In this document: piece after piece, positions 1-6,997 of the stretch
Layout: every line of letters begins with the position of its first letter
Position numbering within the stretch: position 1 is the first letter of the stretch
Source: Acidobacteria bacterium RIFCSPLOWO2_02_FULL_65_29
GTDB taxonomy: Bacteria > Acidobacteriota > Vicinamibacteria > Vicinamibacterales > CAVVIG01
Direction: 5' to 3'
DNA length: 36,174 bases
NCBI GenBank assembly: GCA_001767435.1
Contig: MEKT01000056.1
Coordinates: forward strand, 1 to 36,174
Made by a program: the position numbers and the translations under genes
Notes under the pieces: model-generated
Told to the model about the DNA's origin: nothing
What the model saw: only the letters and a program-made list of their open reading frames with translations
Databases searched by the model: none

Positions 1-575
1 TCATCGACACGCATGAGGAGAAACGGCACGCTGTCGAGCGCCATCTGCAAGGCCTTCTCGAGCGGGTGGAACCGCGCCGTGTTCAGCCAATACAGCTGTT
101 CCACCGAGTGGTGAACGGCATGCAATCGCCAGAGCGTGTCGTTCTCGTGCGCCGCGCGGTGCAGCCAGTAGCGGAGAAAGTCCACCGCCAGCACCATGAG
201 CACCGCCTGGACCCAGATTGGCCAGCCGTGCGGCCATAGTGCCGCGATGGGCAGATCGAGCGCGCGCGCCGGCCCGATGAGCAGGTAGACGAACAGGAAG
301 CCGACCAGCGGCGGAAGCGCCAGCTGAACGATCGTCATGAAGACCAGGTCCGTCTTGACCTCGCCCGCCGCTGGACGCCATTCACGGCGATAGGGGAATT
401 CGACCTCGAGCCATGTGACGAGCGCGGAGGCGAGCACGACGGGGAGGTAGGTGCTGACGATCAACGACGTGCCGAGCCACTGCAGCCACGCAAACAGGAC
501 GAACACGACGGTCATCACGACCGGGTAGGGCAGCCAGGGGATGAGCGTGCGCAGCCGGTCTGACATGTTGCTCAC
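1..575 (-). CDS. Sterol desaturase / fatty acid hydroxylase family membrane protein (partial, 3' end off window)
   Basis: Reading the minus strand from a GTG at 575 (or ATG at 566, after an in-frame TAA) gives an open frame that runs off the window edge, about 191 residues. The N-terminal part is hydrophobic, with several likely membrane segments. Two of the histidine clusters of the di-iron fatty acid hydroxylase/sterol desaturase superfamily are visible: HRAAH in RYWLHRAAHEN and HAVHH in LWRLHAVHHSVEQ. The third cluster should lie in the missing C-terminus. Members hydroxylate or desaturate lipids in the membrane using oxygen and a His-bound di-iron centre; the substrate cannot be read here. 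It is divergent from the plus-strand hydrolase gene, and a TGCTAACAT extended -10 box lies about 40 bases upstream of the start. Confidence 0.85.
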   Translation of the reverse strand, partial: MSNMSDRLRTLIPWLPYPVVMTVVFVLFAWLQWLGTSLIVSTYLPVVLASALVTWLEVEFPYRREWRPAAGEVKTDLVFMTIVQLALPPLVGFLFVYLLIGPARALDLPIAALWPHGWPIWVQAVLMVLAVDFLRYWLHRAAHENDTLWRLHAVHHSVEQLYWLNTARFHPLEKALQMALDSVPFLLMRVD

Positions 576-613
576 GGCAAATTACTTCGCAGCCCGTATC
601 GCGAAACGGTCGG

Positions 614-622
614 ATGTTAGCA
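614..622 (-). promoter_or_regulatory. Extended -10 box (TGCTAACAT) for the minus-strand hydroxylase gene
   Basis: On the minus strand the sequence reads TGCTAACAT, a TG-N-TANNAT extended -10 element about 40 bases before the start codon. The same nonamer lies just upstream of the tRNA-Met gene at 23517-23525, which supports a promoter role. No convincing -35 hexamer is seen. Confidence 0.5.
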
Positions 623-640
623 CAGCTCAACCCCGCGCCC

Positions 641-669
641 TTGACAGCTGGAGCGGTCGGTTCGAGAAT
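641..669 (+). promoter_or_regulatory. Sigma-70-type promoter for the DUF3089 hydrolase
   Basis: A consensus TTGACA (641-646) is followed after exactly 17 bases by GAGAAT (664-669). The predicted transcription start near 676 would leave a leader of about 17 bases before the GTG at 693. Confidence 0.6.
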
Positions 670-692
670 CGTCGAAACGATTGGGGGAACGT

Positions 693-1901
693 GTGCTGAA
701 GCAGTCTCTGCTCATCGCGGCCGCTACGGCCGGTCTCTTTCACCTGGCACCGACAAACGCTCTGGCACAAGCCACACCCGCAGCGCAGGCGGCAGCCGCC
801 GCTCCGGCGCCGACGCCGAACGATTACGCCGACGGCAAGGCCTGGCTGTGCCGGCCCGGTCGAAACGACGCGTGCACCGTTGACCTCACGACGACCGTGA
901 TCGCCGCGGACGGAAAGCTCACGCGCGAAACGTGGACGCCCGATCCGAACGCGTCGATCGATTGTTTCTACGTGTATCCGACGGTCTCGACTGATCCCAA
1001 TCCCAACAGCGACATGAACGCCGACCCGGCCGAGCTCAACGTCGTCCGCCAGCAGTTCGCGCGCTTTGGATCGAAGTGCCGTCCCTACGCACCGCTCTAC
1101 CGCCAAGTCACGCTCGCGGGCCTGCGGCGCTCGATGGCCGGCGGCGGCCGCGCCGTGCTCGACCGCGGCCTCGGATACGACGACGTGCGCGACGCGTGGA
1201 GGTACTACCTCGAGCACGACAACCAGGGAAGAGGCGTTGTGGTCGTCGGCCATTCGCAGGGGTCGTACGTGCTGGCCGAGCTGCTCCGCCAGGAAATCGA
1301 CGGCAAGCCGGTGCAGGCGCGACTCGTGTCGGCGATTCTGCTCGGGACGACGATCGCGGTGCCAAAGGACAAAGACGTCGGCGGCGCGTTCAAGAACATT
1401 CCGATCTGCCGCGCGGCGTCCCGGACAGGCTGCGTGATCGTGTACGCGTCGTTTCGATCGACGCTGGCGCCGCCAGCCAATACGCTGTTTGGGAAAGTGG
1501 ACGACCCGAACATGGTGGCAGCCTGCACGAATCCGGCGGCGCTCGGCGGGAACGGGAGCGGCGAGCTGCGCGCCTATCTGGACAAGGTCGGCCGAACGAT
1601 CACGAGCACCGCCGGGCCAAAACCGTGGGTGGTCCCTGAACAGCCGATCGACACGCCGTGGGTGAGCGTGCCGGGCCTTCTCACCGCGCGTTGCGCGACC
1701 AACGAGCACGCCACGTACCTGGAGGTGATCGTGCACGGCAATCCGGCCGATCCCCGCATCGACGAGATCACCGGCGACGTCGGCGGCGCCACGCCGCTCG
1801 CGAACTGGGGCCTGCATCTCATCGACGTGAACCTCGCCATGGGCAACCTGGTGGATCTCGTTGGGCAGCAGGCGAGGGCGTACGCGGCGAAGAAACGGTA
1901 G
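693..1901 (+). CDS. Secreted alpha/beta hydrolase, DUF3089 family (lipase-like)
   Basis: The protein is about 402 residues. It begins with a signal peptide (positively charged start, hydrophobic LLIAAATAGLF core, then a probable cleavage after NALA). A G-rich ribosome site just upstream favours GTG 693; an in-frame TTG at 681 is an alternative. The nucleophile elbow GHSQGS lies near residue 190, as in serine esterases and lipases of the DUF3089 family. Paired cysteines (CRPGRNDAC, CRAASRTGC) suggest disulphides, in line with export. A likely catalytic His occurs in GLHLIDVN near the C-terminus, where the family has an N/H-rich end. The role is presumably hydrolysis of an ester outside the cytoplasm; the substrate is unknown. 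Its stop codon directly abuts a truncated gene on the other strand. Confidence 0.85.
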   Translation: MLKQSLLIAAATAGLFHLAPTNALAQATPAAQAAAAAPAPTPNDYADGKAWLCRPGRNDACTVDLTTTVIAADGKLTRETWTPDPNASIDCFYVYPTVSTDPNPNSDMNADPAELNVVRQQFARFGSKCRPYAPLYRQVTLAGLRRSMAGGGRAVLDRGLGYDDVRDAWRYYLEHDNQGRGVVVVGHSQGSYVLAELLRQEIDGKPVQARLVSAILLGTTIAVPKDKDVGGAFKNIPICRAASRTGCVIVYASFRSTLAPPANTLFGKVDDPNMVAACTNPAALGGNGSGELRAYLDKVGRTITSTAGPKPWVVPEQPIDTPWVSVPGLLTARCATNEHATYLEVIVHGNPADPRIDEITGDVGGATPLANWGLHLIDVNLAMGNLVDLVGQQARAYAAKKR

Positions 1902-1902
1902 G

Positions 1903-2052
1903 TGGGTTTCCCCACATTGATCCTTCACGGCATTCGAGGTTGCCGGCCCGGATGCCCTTCACAATGAAGTCGCGGCTCACACCAAACTCCTTTTGAGCCG
2001 TCACATCGCTCAGAGTTGCCCCTTTACGATTCCATTCACCATATTCCGCCAT
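1903..2052 (-). pseudogene. 5' fragment of a small DNA-binding-like (helix-turn-helix) gene
   Basis: A minus-strand start with a purine-rich leader opens a frame beginning MAEYGEWNRKGATLSD and containing a helix-turn-helix-like stretch (VTAQKEFGVSRDFIVKGI). This resembles the N-terminus of a family of roughly 100-residue proteins that continue after WGNP with a Leu-rich coiled-coil tail. Here the homology ends at WGNP, exactly where the sequence meets the stop codon of the hydrolase gene; the frame then continues as antisense of that gene. I read it as a gene decapitated at its 3' end by a rearrangement. The family recall is from memory and needs a search. Confidence 0.5.
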
Positions 2053-2244
2053 GATTCATCTCTCTGACCGAACCGACCGACGAACCAATCCCGAGTAATT
2101 GCATTTGGCGTGTCGGCGAGGTGCTTCAGCAGCCGCGCCATCGGATGCCGCACCGCGATCGATCTTCACCTGACGTCGGACTCCTACAGCCACGTAGTGC
2201 TGATAGGTCGTGACGAGAAGGGTGTGGCCAGAGCAGCTCAGACG
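2053..2244. other. Gene-poor stretch with a possible transposase scrap
   Basis: No complete gene is seen. On the plus strand a short frame ending at 2250 reads AIDLHLTSDSYSHVVLIG, which resembles the N-terminal AIDLH...VV motif of IS110-family transposases, without a start or the rest of the protein. This may be chance. The stretch lies between the truncated gene and the first attC-like site and probably marks the scarred outer edge of the cassette island. Confidence 0.3.
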
Positions 2245-2310
2245 GCATGACGGCTGCGCATCACCAGCGGCGTTCCGTCACTACGTCGGTGTCTGCAACG
2301 CGTGTTAGTC
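2245..2310 (-). other. Degenerate attC-like site
   Basis: On the plus strand the site runs from GCATGAC (a decayed RYYYAAC) to GTTAGTC (a good GTTRRRY), 66 bp. The inner right part GCAACGCGTGTTAG is shared with the attC at 6914-6986. Pairing of the arms is only partial. It lies 55 bases downstream of the stop of the TerB/PH gene, where its attC is expected. Confidence 0.4.
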
Positions 2311-2365
2311 GGCAACACTACCAGCTTGTCGCACTCCACCAACACGCTTACCGTGCGTCGGCGCC

Positions 2366-3460
2366 TCAACGCAGTTTCCTCGCGGCGCCGTCCAGGCACG
2401 CTCCGGCCAGCTCCCAGTCCGAAGCGCCCAGAAAAAACGGATCTTTTCCGGCTTCCTTCTCGATCTGGAGCCCATCTTTGAAGACGGTGAACTTGATGAT
2501 CTTGCCGAGAGGAATACTGACGTTCTTCTTCGTGCCGTCGAAGAATACGCGCTTGCTAGTGACGTACAGATTGCCCGTGTCGAGCTGAGTCATCACGTCC
2601 GTCGTGACCTTCTGAACGGCGATCGAACCGACCCGCCAGCGGACGCCTTTCATGATCTTGATGCTCGCCGTGGGGCCGCTGTAGTTGATGCGCTTCGTAA
2701 TGGTCTTGATCTCGTGATGAGAAGCGGCGCCAGAGAAGTGGCAGACCTCTCCGCGCTGAAGAAGAATCGGGACATCGAGCGAGGGGAGATCGCCGTCTTC
2801 GATCTGACCCATGAGTCTGAACCGTGCCACCAGAGCCACGGTCGATTCGTCATGCTTGATCGTGACACCGAGCGATTTCGCGAGAGCGACGACGTGGGCC
2901 TCTTCATCCTTCGCGTATCGTCGGTCGGCGGTGGCGCTTGCAAAGGCCGCCTGCACGGCGGCGACTGCGGCCGTCTCGTACAATCGCTTCGTCTGGACGT
3001 CGCTCATGCCGAGCGCCTTTGAGGTCGCTTCGAGGCTCGCCTTCTCTTGCTCCGTAAATGTGCCGTCCGATAGCGCCTCGCGCATGGTCCGTTCGAAAAT
3101 CTGGCCCACCGCAGACTCTATGGCGCTGGCAGCCTCAGCATCTGTCAGTTCGAACGCACGTTGAAGAGCGAACAACCCGCGCCGATCGCCATCGCTCAAC
3201 TCGCGGTCCACCGTCACCAGCAAGGCGGCGTGTTCGAAGATCCCAGCCAGTTCCTTTGTGGCGTCCCTGCAAAGCAGCTTGGCCTTCGCCAGCGCCCCGG
3301 CTATGTCGCTCTCGCGAACTTGCTCGAACGGTGTCGCCGCGAGAATGTTGCGCACCTCCACGAAGGCCGTCTCTCGCGGCACTCGGCCGAACAGACGCCC
3401 GAGGATGCCAGCCTTCGGTGCGAGCGCAACCTCGAAGCCGCGAATTGGCTGGTCCGACAT
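2366..3460 (-). CDS. TerB-like helical domain plus C-terminal PH-like domain protein (cassette gene)
   Basis: Start chosen at ATG 3460 (MSDQPIRGFE), which has a GAAGGAG ribosome site; a longer frame would run through the neighbouring attC. The product is 364 residues. The middle part (about residues 60-200) is all-helical with acidic clusters such as VDRELSDGDRRGL and DGTFTEQEKASLE, typical of TerB/tellurite-resistance-like domains that bind divalent metal. The C-terminal 110 residues form a PH-like beta domain (NLYVTSKRVFFDG, then IPLGKIIKFTVF), a fold often used for membrane or protein contacts. No signal peptide or membrane segment. Function is unknown; it is a single-gene cassette between two attC-like sites. 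The domain calls are by pattern. Confidence 0.75.
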   Translation of the reverse strand: MSDQPIRGFEVALAPKAGILGRLFGRVPRETAFVEVRNILAATPFEQVRESDIAGALAKAKLLCRDATKELAGIFEHAALLVTVDRELSDGDRRGLFALQRAFELTDAEAASAIESAVGQIFERTMREALSDGTFTEQEKASLEATSKALGMSDVQTKRLYETAAVAAVQAAFASATADRRYAKDEEAHVVALAKSLGVTIKHDESTVALVARFRLMGQIEDGDLPSLDVPILLQRGEVCHFSGAASHHEIKTITKRINYSGPTASIKIMKGVRWRVGSIAVQKVTTDVMTQLDTGNLYVTSKRVFFDGTKKNVSIPLGKIIKFTVFKDGLQIEKEAGKDPFFLGASDWELAGACLDGAARKLR

Positions 3461-3510
3461 TCTTCGCTCCTTCTCAGCGTGCGCACGCTCCGCCGTCACA
3501 AGCGCTCGCC

Positions 3511-3578
3511 GTCCAACGCCACAAACTGAGTGGCGGCGCACGCAGGCCATGCGCCGTCGGCTCCAGTTGATGTTAGCA
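3511..3578 (-). other. attC site downstream of the FRG gene
   Basis: The 68 bp site reads GTCCAAC (3511-3517) ... GTTAGCA (3572-3578) on the plus strand, with a dyad-symmetric interior (GGCGGCGCA against TGCGCCGTC). On the minus strand the 5' arm carries an extra G and an extra A, six bases apart, relative to the 3' arm. The same geometry is seen in three other sites here, matching the extrahelical bases of folded attC. It starts 12 bases after the stop of the FRG gene. The minus strand also reads TGCTAACAT here, a possible -10 box for the next cassette gene. Confidence 0.85.
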
Positions 3579-3589
3579 AGCCCACATTT

Positions 3590-4354
3590 TCAGCTTTCCG
3601 ATGACAACGAGATGTTTTTCACGAACTCAGCAAGACTGTCAAGGTCAGGGAACAATGTAGCCCGACGGTATCCCAGAGCATTGAGTTCTCCGCGCAGCTC
3701 CTCCTTGGCGCTTCCTAAAATGACGTACTGAATCAGAACTTCTGAAGCCCACGCCTCTGCATTCAAGGGTGTCGGAGTGTTGTGGAGCGTGTACCGACCA
3801 TGTTGGAGAAGCATCCGCAGGTCAATCTCGGTGCCAAGTACGGCCATGCAGGTCTCGGCCCCCGCAGCATCACCGACAGACTGGCCAAACGCCGATTTGA
3901 TCATCCTGAGCGACGACGGATGTGACGGCGCCGGGATTACGCCCTGGCCAATCGTTCTCTGATTGAGGTTAAACGGACCAAGAGACCAAAGCGCGGCGTC
4001 ATTGGATTCATGATTCAAGGTGGCGAAGTAAGCGGCGACCAGAACTGACTCCGTCCAATCCAGAAGGCGAGTGGGTAACCGATAATGCTGGGCCAACTGG
4101 AGCCAGCGATCTAGATCGGTCGGAGCCGGGCACTTCTTGTACCGCGTGGGAGCAAATGCCTGAAACAGAACAAGCAGATCTGGCTCGGAAAGACCCTGGG
4201 GGCGTGGCCGGAACACTCCCGGAACGAGATCATGGGTAACCTGAGGAAGGCCTCTCCACCAAGTAGTCAGGGGAAAGCGCTGACGAGCTTCTGTCGCCGC
4301 TTTGAGCAACTCAGCGAGTGATGAGATCGTTATCGATGAGCGCAGGTTGTTCAT
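3590..4354 (-). CDS. FRG-domain protein (cassette gene)
   Basis: The product is about 254 residues from ATG 4354, which follows directly after the end of the upstream attC; a longer reading would start inside that site. The FRG domain is clear: the name-giving motif appears as WWRGLPQ near residue 30, and AQHYRLPTRLLDWTESVLVAAYFA near the centre matches the conserved QHYGLPTRLLDWT block of the family. FRG proteins are common in mobile and defence islands, but their activity is not firmly established, so no reaction is assigned. Cytoplasmic, no signal peptide. No strong ribosome site is visible, as is common for the first gene position after an attC. Base composition looks less G+C-rich than the core genes. 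Confidence 0.85.
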   Translation of the reverse strand: MNNLRSSITISSLAELLKAATEARQRFPLTTWWRGLPQVTHDLVPGVFRPRPQGLSEPDLLVLFQAFAPTRYKKCPAPTDLDRWLQLAQHYRLPTRLLDWTESVLVAAYFATLNHESNDAALWSLGPFNLNQRTIGQGVIPAPSHPSSLRMIKSAFGQSVGDAAGAETCMAVLGTEIDLRMLLQHGRYTLHNTPTPLNAEAWASEVLIQYVILGSAKEELRGELNALGYRRATLFPDLDSLAEFVKNISLSSES

Positions 4355-4359
4355 GTGCT

Positions 4360-4422
4360 TGCTAACGTTGGCGTTCACCCGCGGCCGCTCACGATCGCAC
4401 CAGCGGCCGTCGGGTGCAACGC
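4360..4422 (-). other. attC site, right part; interrupted by the IS element (last 9 bp at 5893-5901)
   Basis: The plus strand reads TGCTAAC at 4360-4366 and then follows the attC at 6914-6986 closely as far as GGTGCAACGC, ending at 4422. There the match stops abruptly and resumes after the IS with GTGTTGGGC at 5893-5901. Joining 4422 to 5893 gives a 72 bp site against 73 bp for the intact relative. The minus-strand arm again has an extra G and an extra A six bases apart. Confidence 0.85.
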
Positions 4423-4512
4423 CTTGATTCTTATTCAGCCCTCCCCCTGCACCTACCAACTGGGTAGGCTCAGCGCAGGAACATGCGCGTATCCGCGCAG
4501 GAGGAGAGCCGA

Positions 4513-5554
4513 ATGAGATTCTACAACCGTCAGCATCGCCACTATTGCGGACTCGATCTCCACGTGAAGACCACGTACGTGTGCATTCTCGATGTCACCG
4601 GCCAGGTGCTGGTGCACCGCAACGTGAAATCGACACCGGAGGCGTTCCTCGAGATCGTCGCGCCGTACCGCGACGATCTGGTCGTGGCGGTCGAGTGCAT
4701 GTTCACGTGGTACTGGCTGGCCGACCTGTGCGCCGCGGAAGGCATCGCGTTCGTCTTAGGCCACGCTCGCGATGAAAGCGATCCACGGCGGCAAGGCCAA
4801 GAACGACAAGATCGACTCGCACAAGATCGCGATCCTGTTGCGCGGCGGCCTGGTGCCGCAGGCCTACGTCTACCCAGCCGCGATGCGGTCGACGCGCGAT
4901 CTCTTGCGGCGGCGGCTCCATCTGGTGCGAAAGCGCGGCGAGCTCCTCGCGCACATTCAGAATACGCGCGCGCAGTACAACCTCCCGGAATTCAACCGGC
5001 GGCTCGCCTACCCCACGAACCGCGACGGCGTCGGCGAGCACTTTATTGATCCGAGTGTGCGCAAGAGCGTCGACGTCGATCTCGCGCTCATCGACCAGTA
5101 CGAAGGGCTGATCAACGACCTCGAGGTGACCCTCGTGCGGGACGCCAAGCGCCACGACGCGGATGCGTTCCACCGCCTCCGTTCGGTCCCCGGCATTGGC
5201 AAGATCCTAGCGATGACGATCCTCTATGAGATCCACGACATTACTCGCTTTGATCGCGTGCAGGAGTTCGCGTCGTACGCGCGGCTGGTCAAGTGTGCCA
5301 AGGAGTCCGGCGGCAAGAAGCTCGGCACAGGCGGCGCGAAGATGGGCAACGTGCATCTGAAATGGGCGTTCTCCGAGGCCGCTGTGCTGTTCCTGCGTCA
5401 TACGAAGGACGGCAAGAAGATCCTGGCAGGGATCGAGAAGAAGCACGGCAAAGGGAAAGCGCTCTCGATCCTCGCCCACAAAATTGGGCGAGCCGTGTTT
5501 TACATGCTCTCGCGAGGGACGGTCTTCTCGATGGAGAAGTTCCACGCGGCGTAG
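4513..5554 (+). pseudogene. IS110-family transposase (DEDD), frameshifted
   Basis: ATG 4513 follows a strong GGAGGAG site. The N-terminal RuvC-like DEDD domain shows its acidic residues in GLDLHVKTTY, VAVECMFTWYW and, after the shift, KNDKIDSHK. The C-terminal Transposase_20 part contains LRSVPGIGKI and the serine-bearing region ASYARLVKCAKESGGK. Translation is broken near 4762-4770: the first frame runs to GHARD, while the continuation MKAIHGGKAKNDKID is in the next frame. Restoring one GC in the GC repeat of CACGCTCGCG would rejoin them, so a 2-base deletion in a repeat is the simplest cause. Total restored length of about 347 residues is normal for the family. Unless recoded, the enzyme is inactive. 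Confidence 0.9.
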
Positions 5555-5892
5555 CGAGCAAGGGAGCGGGCGAGCCAGACGTCTCACTCGAGCCAGTCGG
5601 GACCGAGCTCGTCACCGATCGCGACCACGCGTGCGCCGCTGAGCGCCACGAGCCGACGATCATGAGCTTGAAGGTCCGGCAGCGAGCAGCTTTGATGGGA
5701 CGTCCGCTCTCTCCCCCGCCATGCACACGCGTTCACGGGATGAGCTGCCCCTCCCCGAGCCTGGCGACAACTGACGCGCGCACGCGACGTCGCTTCTCTT
5801 GAGGAGGCCGGTATGAGGGCCCGTATGAGTTTCTAGGCCGCGCGGGTTACACGACCCTCGCACTTCGCCACGCGAAGCTTGAGCCTCAATAG
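5555..5892 (+). ncRNA. Right noncoding end of the IS; candidate bridge (seek) RNA region
   Basis: About 338 bases without a gene follow the transposase up to the element's right end. In IS1111-type elements this position encodes the structured RNA that pairs with target and donor DNA. The word ACACGCGTT at 5725-5733 equals the minus-strand target sequence across the reconstructed insertion point (GCCCAACAC joined to GCGTTGCACC). Several G+C-rich inverted repeats are present, but I could not fold the RNA. The location is family-based; the RNA itself is inferred. Confidence 0.4.
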
Positions 5893-5901
5893 GTGTTGGG
5901 C

Positions 5902-6081
5902 CCGCACCCACATCGGTGTGGAAGCCTGCTCTGGAAACGAAGACGGCACTGAACGGGACGCGTTGATTCGGAAGCTATTTCTTACGGTCACGCGTCTTCT
6001 TGACTCGACGACCGGACGGAGAAGATCTGCCCACTTGACGCGGGGAGGGCTGATAGGTGGTTAGGCGTCTCGCCAACCAGC
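5902..6081. other. Noncoding stretch between the IS-split attC and the next cassette gene
   Basis: About 180 bases with no convincing gene. A GTTAGGC at 6060-6066 could be one end of another attC belonging to the gene at 6082-6882, but I could not find its partner. A bulged inverted repeat around it (GGTTAGGCG ... CGCCAACC) directly follows the stop codon of that gene and could be a terminator hairpin. A second small hairpin (CCACA ... TGTGG) lies near 5908-5920. Confidence 0.4.
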
Positions 6082-6882
6082 CTAGAATGAGACACCGCCT
6101 TGTTCGTCGGTTTGCTCGCCGGCCTCCGGAAGTACAGCGACGATTTCGATGGTCCGTCTTACCAAGTCGAGCGCGACCAGAACCGAGTTCTGTACGTGCT
6201 GCGGCACTTCTCTGAGCTGACCGATAAAGTGCTCAATGTCAACCGGCTGAAGAATGTGGCGCCCGGCCCGAAGCGTCATCAAGGCCTGGAAGAGCTCGCC
6301 CCACGAGATATGAGGCACCTCGTAGCGCAGCGTACCGTCCGAGAAGGTGCATGCGCGTCGTGCAAGGGCCCACTCGGTTTTGCCGGTCGCCGCAAAGTCG
6401 TCAAACATCTTATACGGTTCCAATTCCTCTGCTGCCGGCCCATCCGCACCTGCGGATTCAATCATGAGGAAGGGGGCGCGCCAATGAAGCGAGAAGGAGG
6501 ATCGTGGCTCCAGGGATGGTATCTGCAGTGGCCTGGTGAAATTGGTCAGGTGTAAACACTCCTGCTGAAACCGTACGTCAGTGAAGTAAGGAAACGCGTA
6601 GAAGACCCAGTCGTGAAACGTCGGCTTCTGAAGGGCGCGAAGCTGTGTCAAGTCCAGACGGAACCGCAGGAGGCCTTCGGCGCCTCGCTGAGGTGACTTG
6701 AACTGCAGCGCAAACACGGCAAACGGGCCGTCGGCCCCATTGAATGCATAGAGTCGGTCGAACGGGTAGACCGCCTCCACGGGCTGGGTGACGGCAGAGT
6801 AGCGCACGCGGAATCCAGCTGCTGTGAAATAATCGGCGATCTGCTTGGACGCCCAATCCGTGTAGAGAGCTTCAGGAAGCAT
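6082..6882 (-). CDS. Hypothetical cassette protein, possible PD-(D/E)XK-like fold
   Basis: The product is 266 residues from ATG 6882 (an in-frame TTG lies two codons earlier), starting 31 bases after the end of an attC. I do not recognise the family. The N-terminal part begins with a helix (WASKQIADYFTAAGFRVRY), followed by YPFDRLYAF and then FAVFALQFKSPQR with a downstream FRLDLTQL; the order helix, D, Q-x-K resembles the core of PD-(D/E)XK nucleases and DUF4365-like proteins, with Q in place of E. The C-terminal half has a conserved-looking PHISWGELFQALMTLRAGRHIL. No signal peptide or membrane segment. The nuclease link is only a pattern inference. Confidence 0.6.
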   Translation of the reverse strand: MLPEALYTDWASKQIADYFTAAGFRVRYSAVTQPVEAVYPFDRLYAFNGADGPFAVFALQFKSPQRGAEGLLRFRLDLTQLRALQKPTFHDWVFYAFPYFTDVRFQQECLHLTNFTRPLQIPSLEPRSSFSLHWRAPFLMIESAGADGPAAEELEPYKMFDDFAATGKTEWALARRACTFSDGTLRYEVPHISWGELFQALMTLRAGRHILQPVDIEHFIGQLREVPQHVQNSVLVALDLVRRTIEIVAVLPEAGEQTDEQGGVSF

Positions 6883-6913
6883 TCTCAACCGCCTGCGTTG
6901 CTAATCTCAAAAC

Positions 6914-6986
6914 GCCTAACGGATAGCGTTCACCAGCGGCCGCTCATGATGGCGCCAGTGGCCGTCTGGTGCAACGCGTGTTAGGC
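6914..6986 (-). other. attC site downstream of the nucleosidase gene
   Basis: This 73 bp site is bounded by GCCTAAC (6914-6920) and GTTAGGC (6980-6986). The arms GCGTTCACCAGCGGCC and GGCCGTCTGGTGCAACGC pair throughout, leaving on the minus strand one extra G and one extra A, six bases apart, in the 5' arm. These are the extrahelical bases that orient an attC, so the site points along the minus strand, as the genes do. It begins 11 bases after the stop of the nucleosidase gene and ends 31 bases before the start of the next. Confidence 0.9.
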
Positions 6987-6997
6987 GGAGCGTTCTT

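Larger units (their letters stand above)
4423..5892 (+). mobile_element. IS110/IS1111-family insertion sequence inside an attC site
   Basis: The ends are set by comparison with the intact attC at 6914-6986: homology breaks at 4422/4423 and resumes at 5892/5893, give or take one or two bases, so the element is about 1470 bp. It has no long terminal inverted repeats at the junctions, as expected for IS110-type elements; a short inverted pair AGGCTCA / TGAGCCT lies near 4466 and 5880. The left noncoding end is about 90 bases and the right about 340, an asymmetry typical of the IS1111 group, whose guide RNA is encoded downstream of the transposase. IS1111-attC elements are a known group that targets integron attC sites; membership here is inferred from the location. 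Confidence 0.85.

Noticed and set aside
614-622. GTTAGCA near the window start as an attC core
   Set aside because: No RYYYAAC partner or paired arms lie nearby; it is better explained as the -10 box of the minus-strand gene.
5879-6064. A 61-codon plus-strand open frame next to the IS right end
   Set aside because: It crosses the IS/attC junction and has no ribosome site or recognisable motif.
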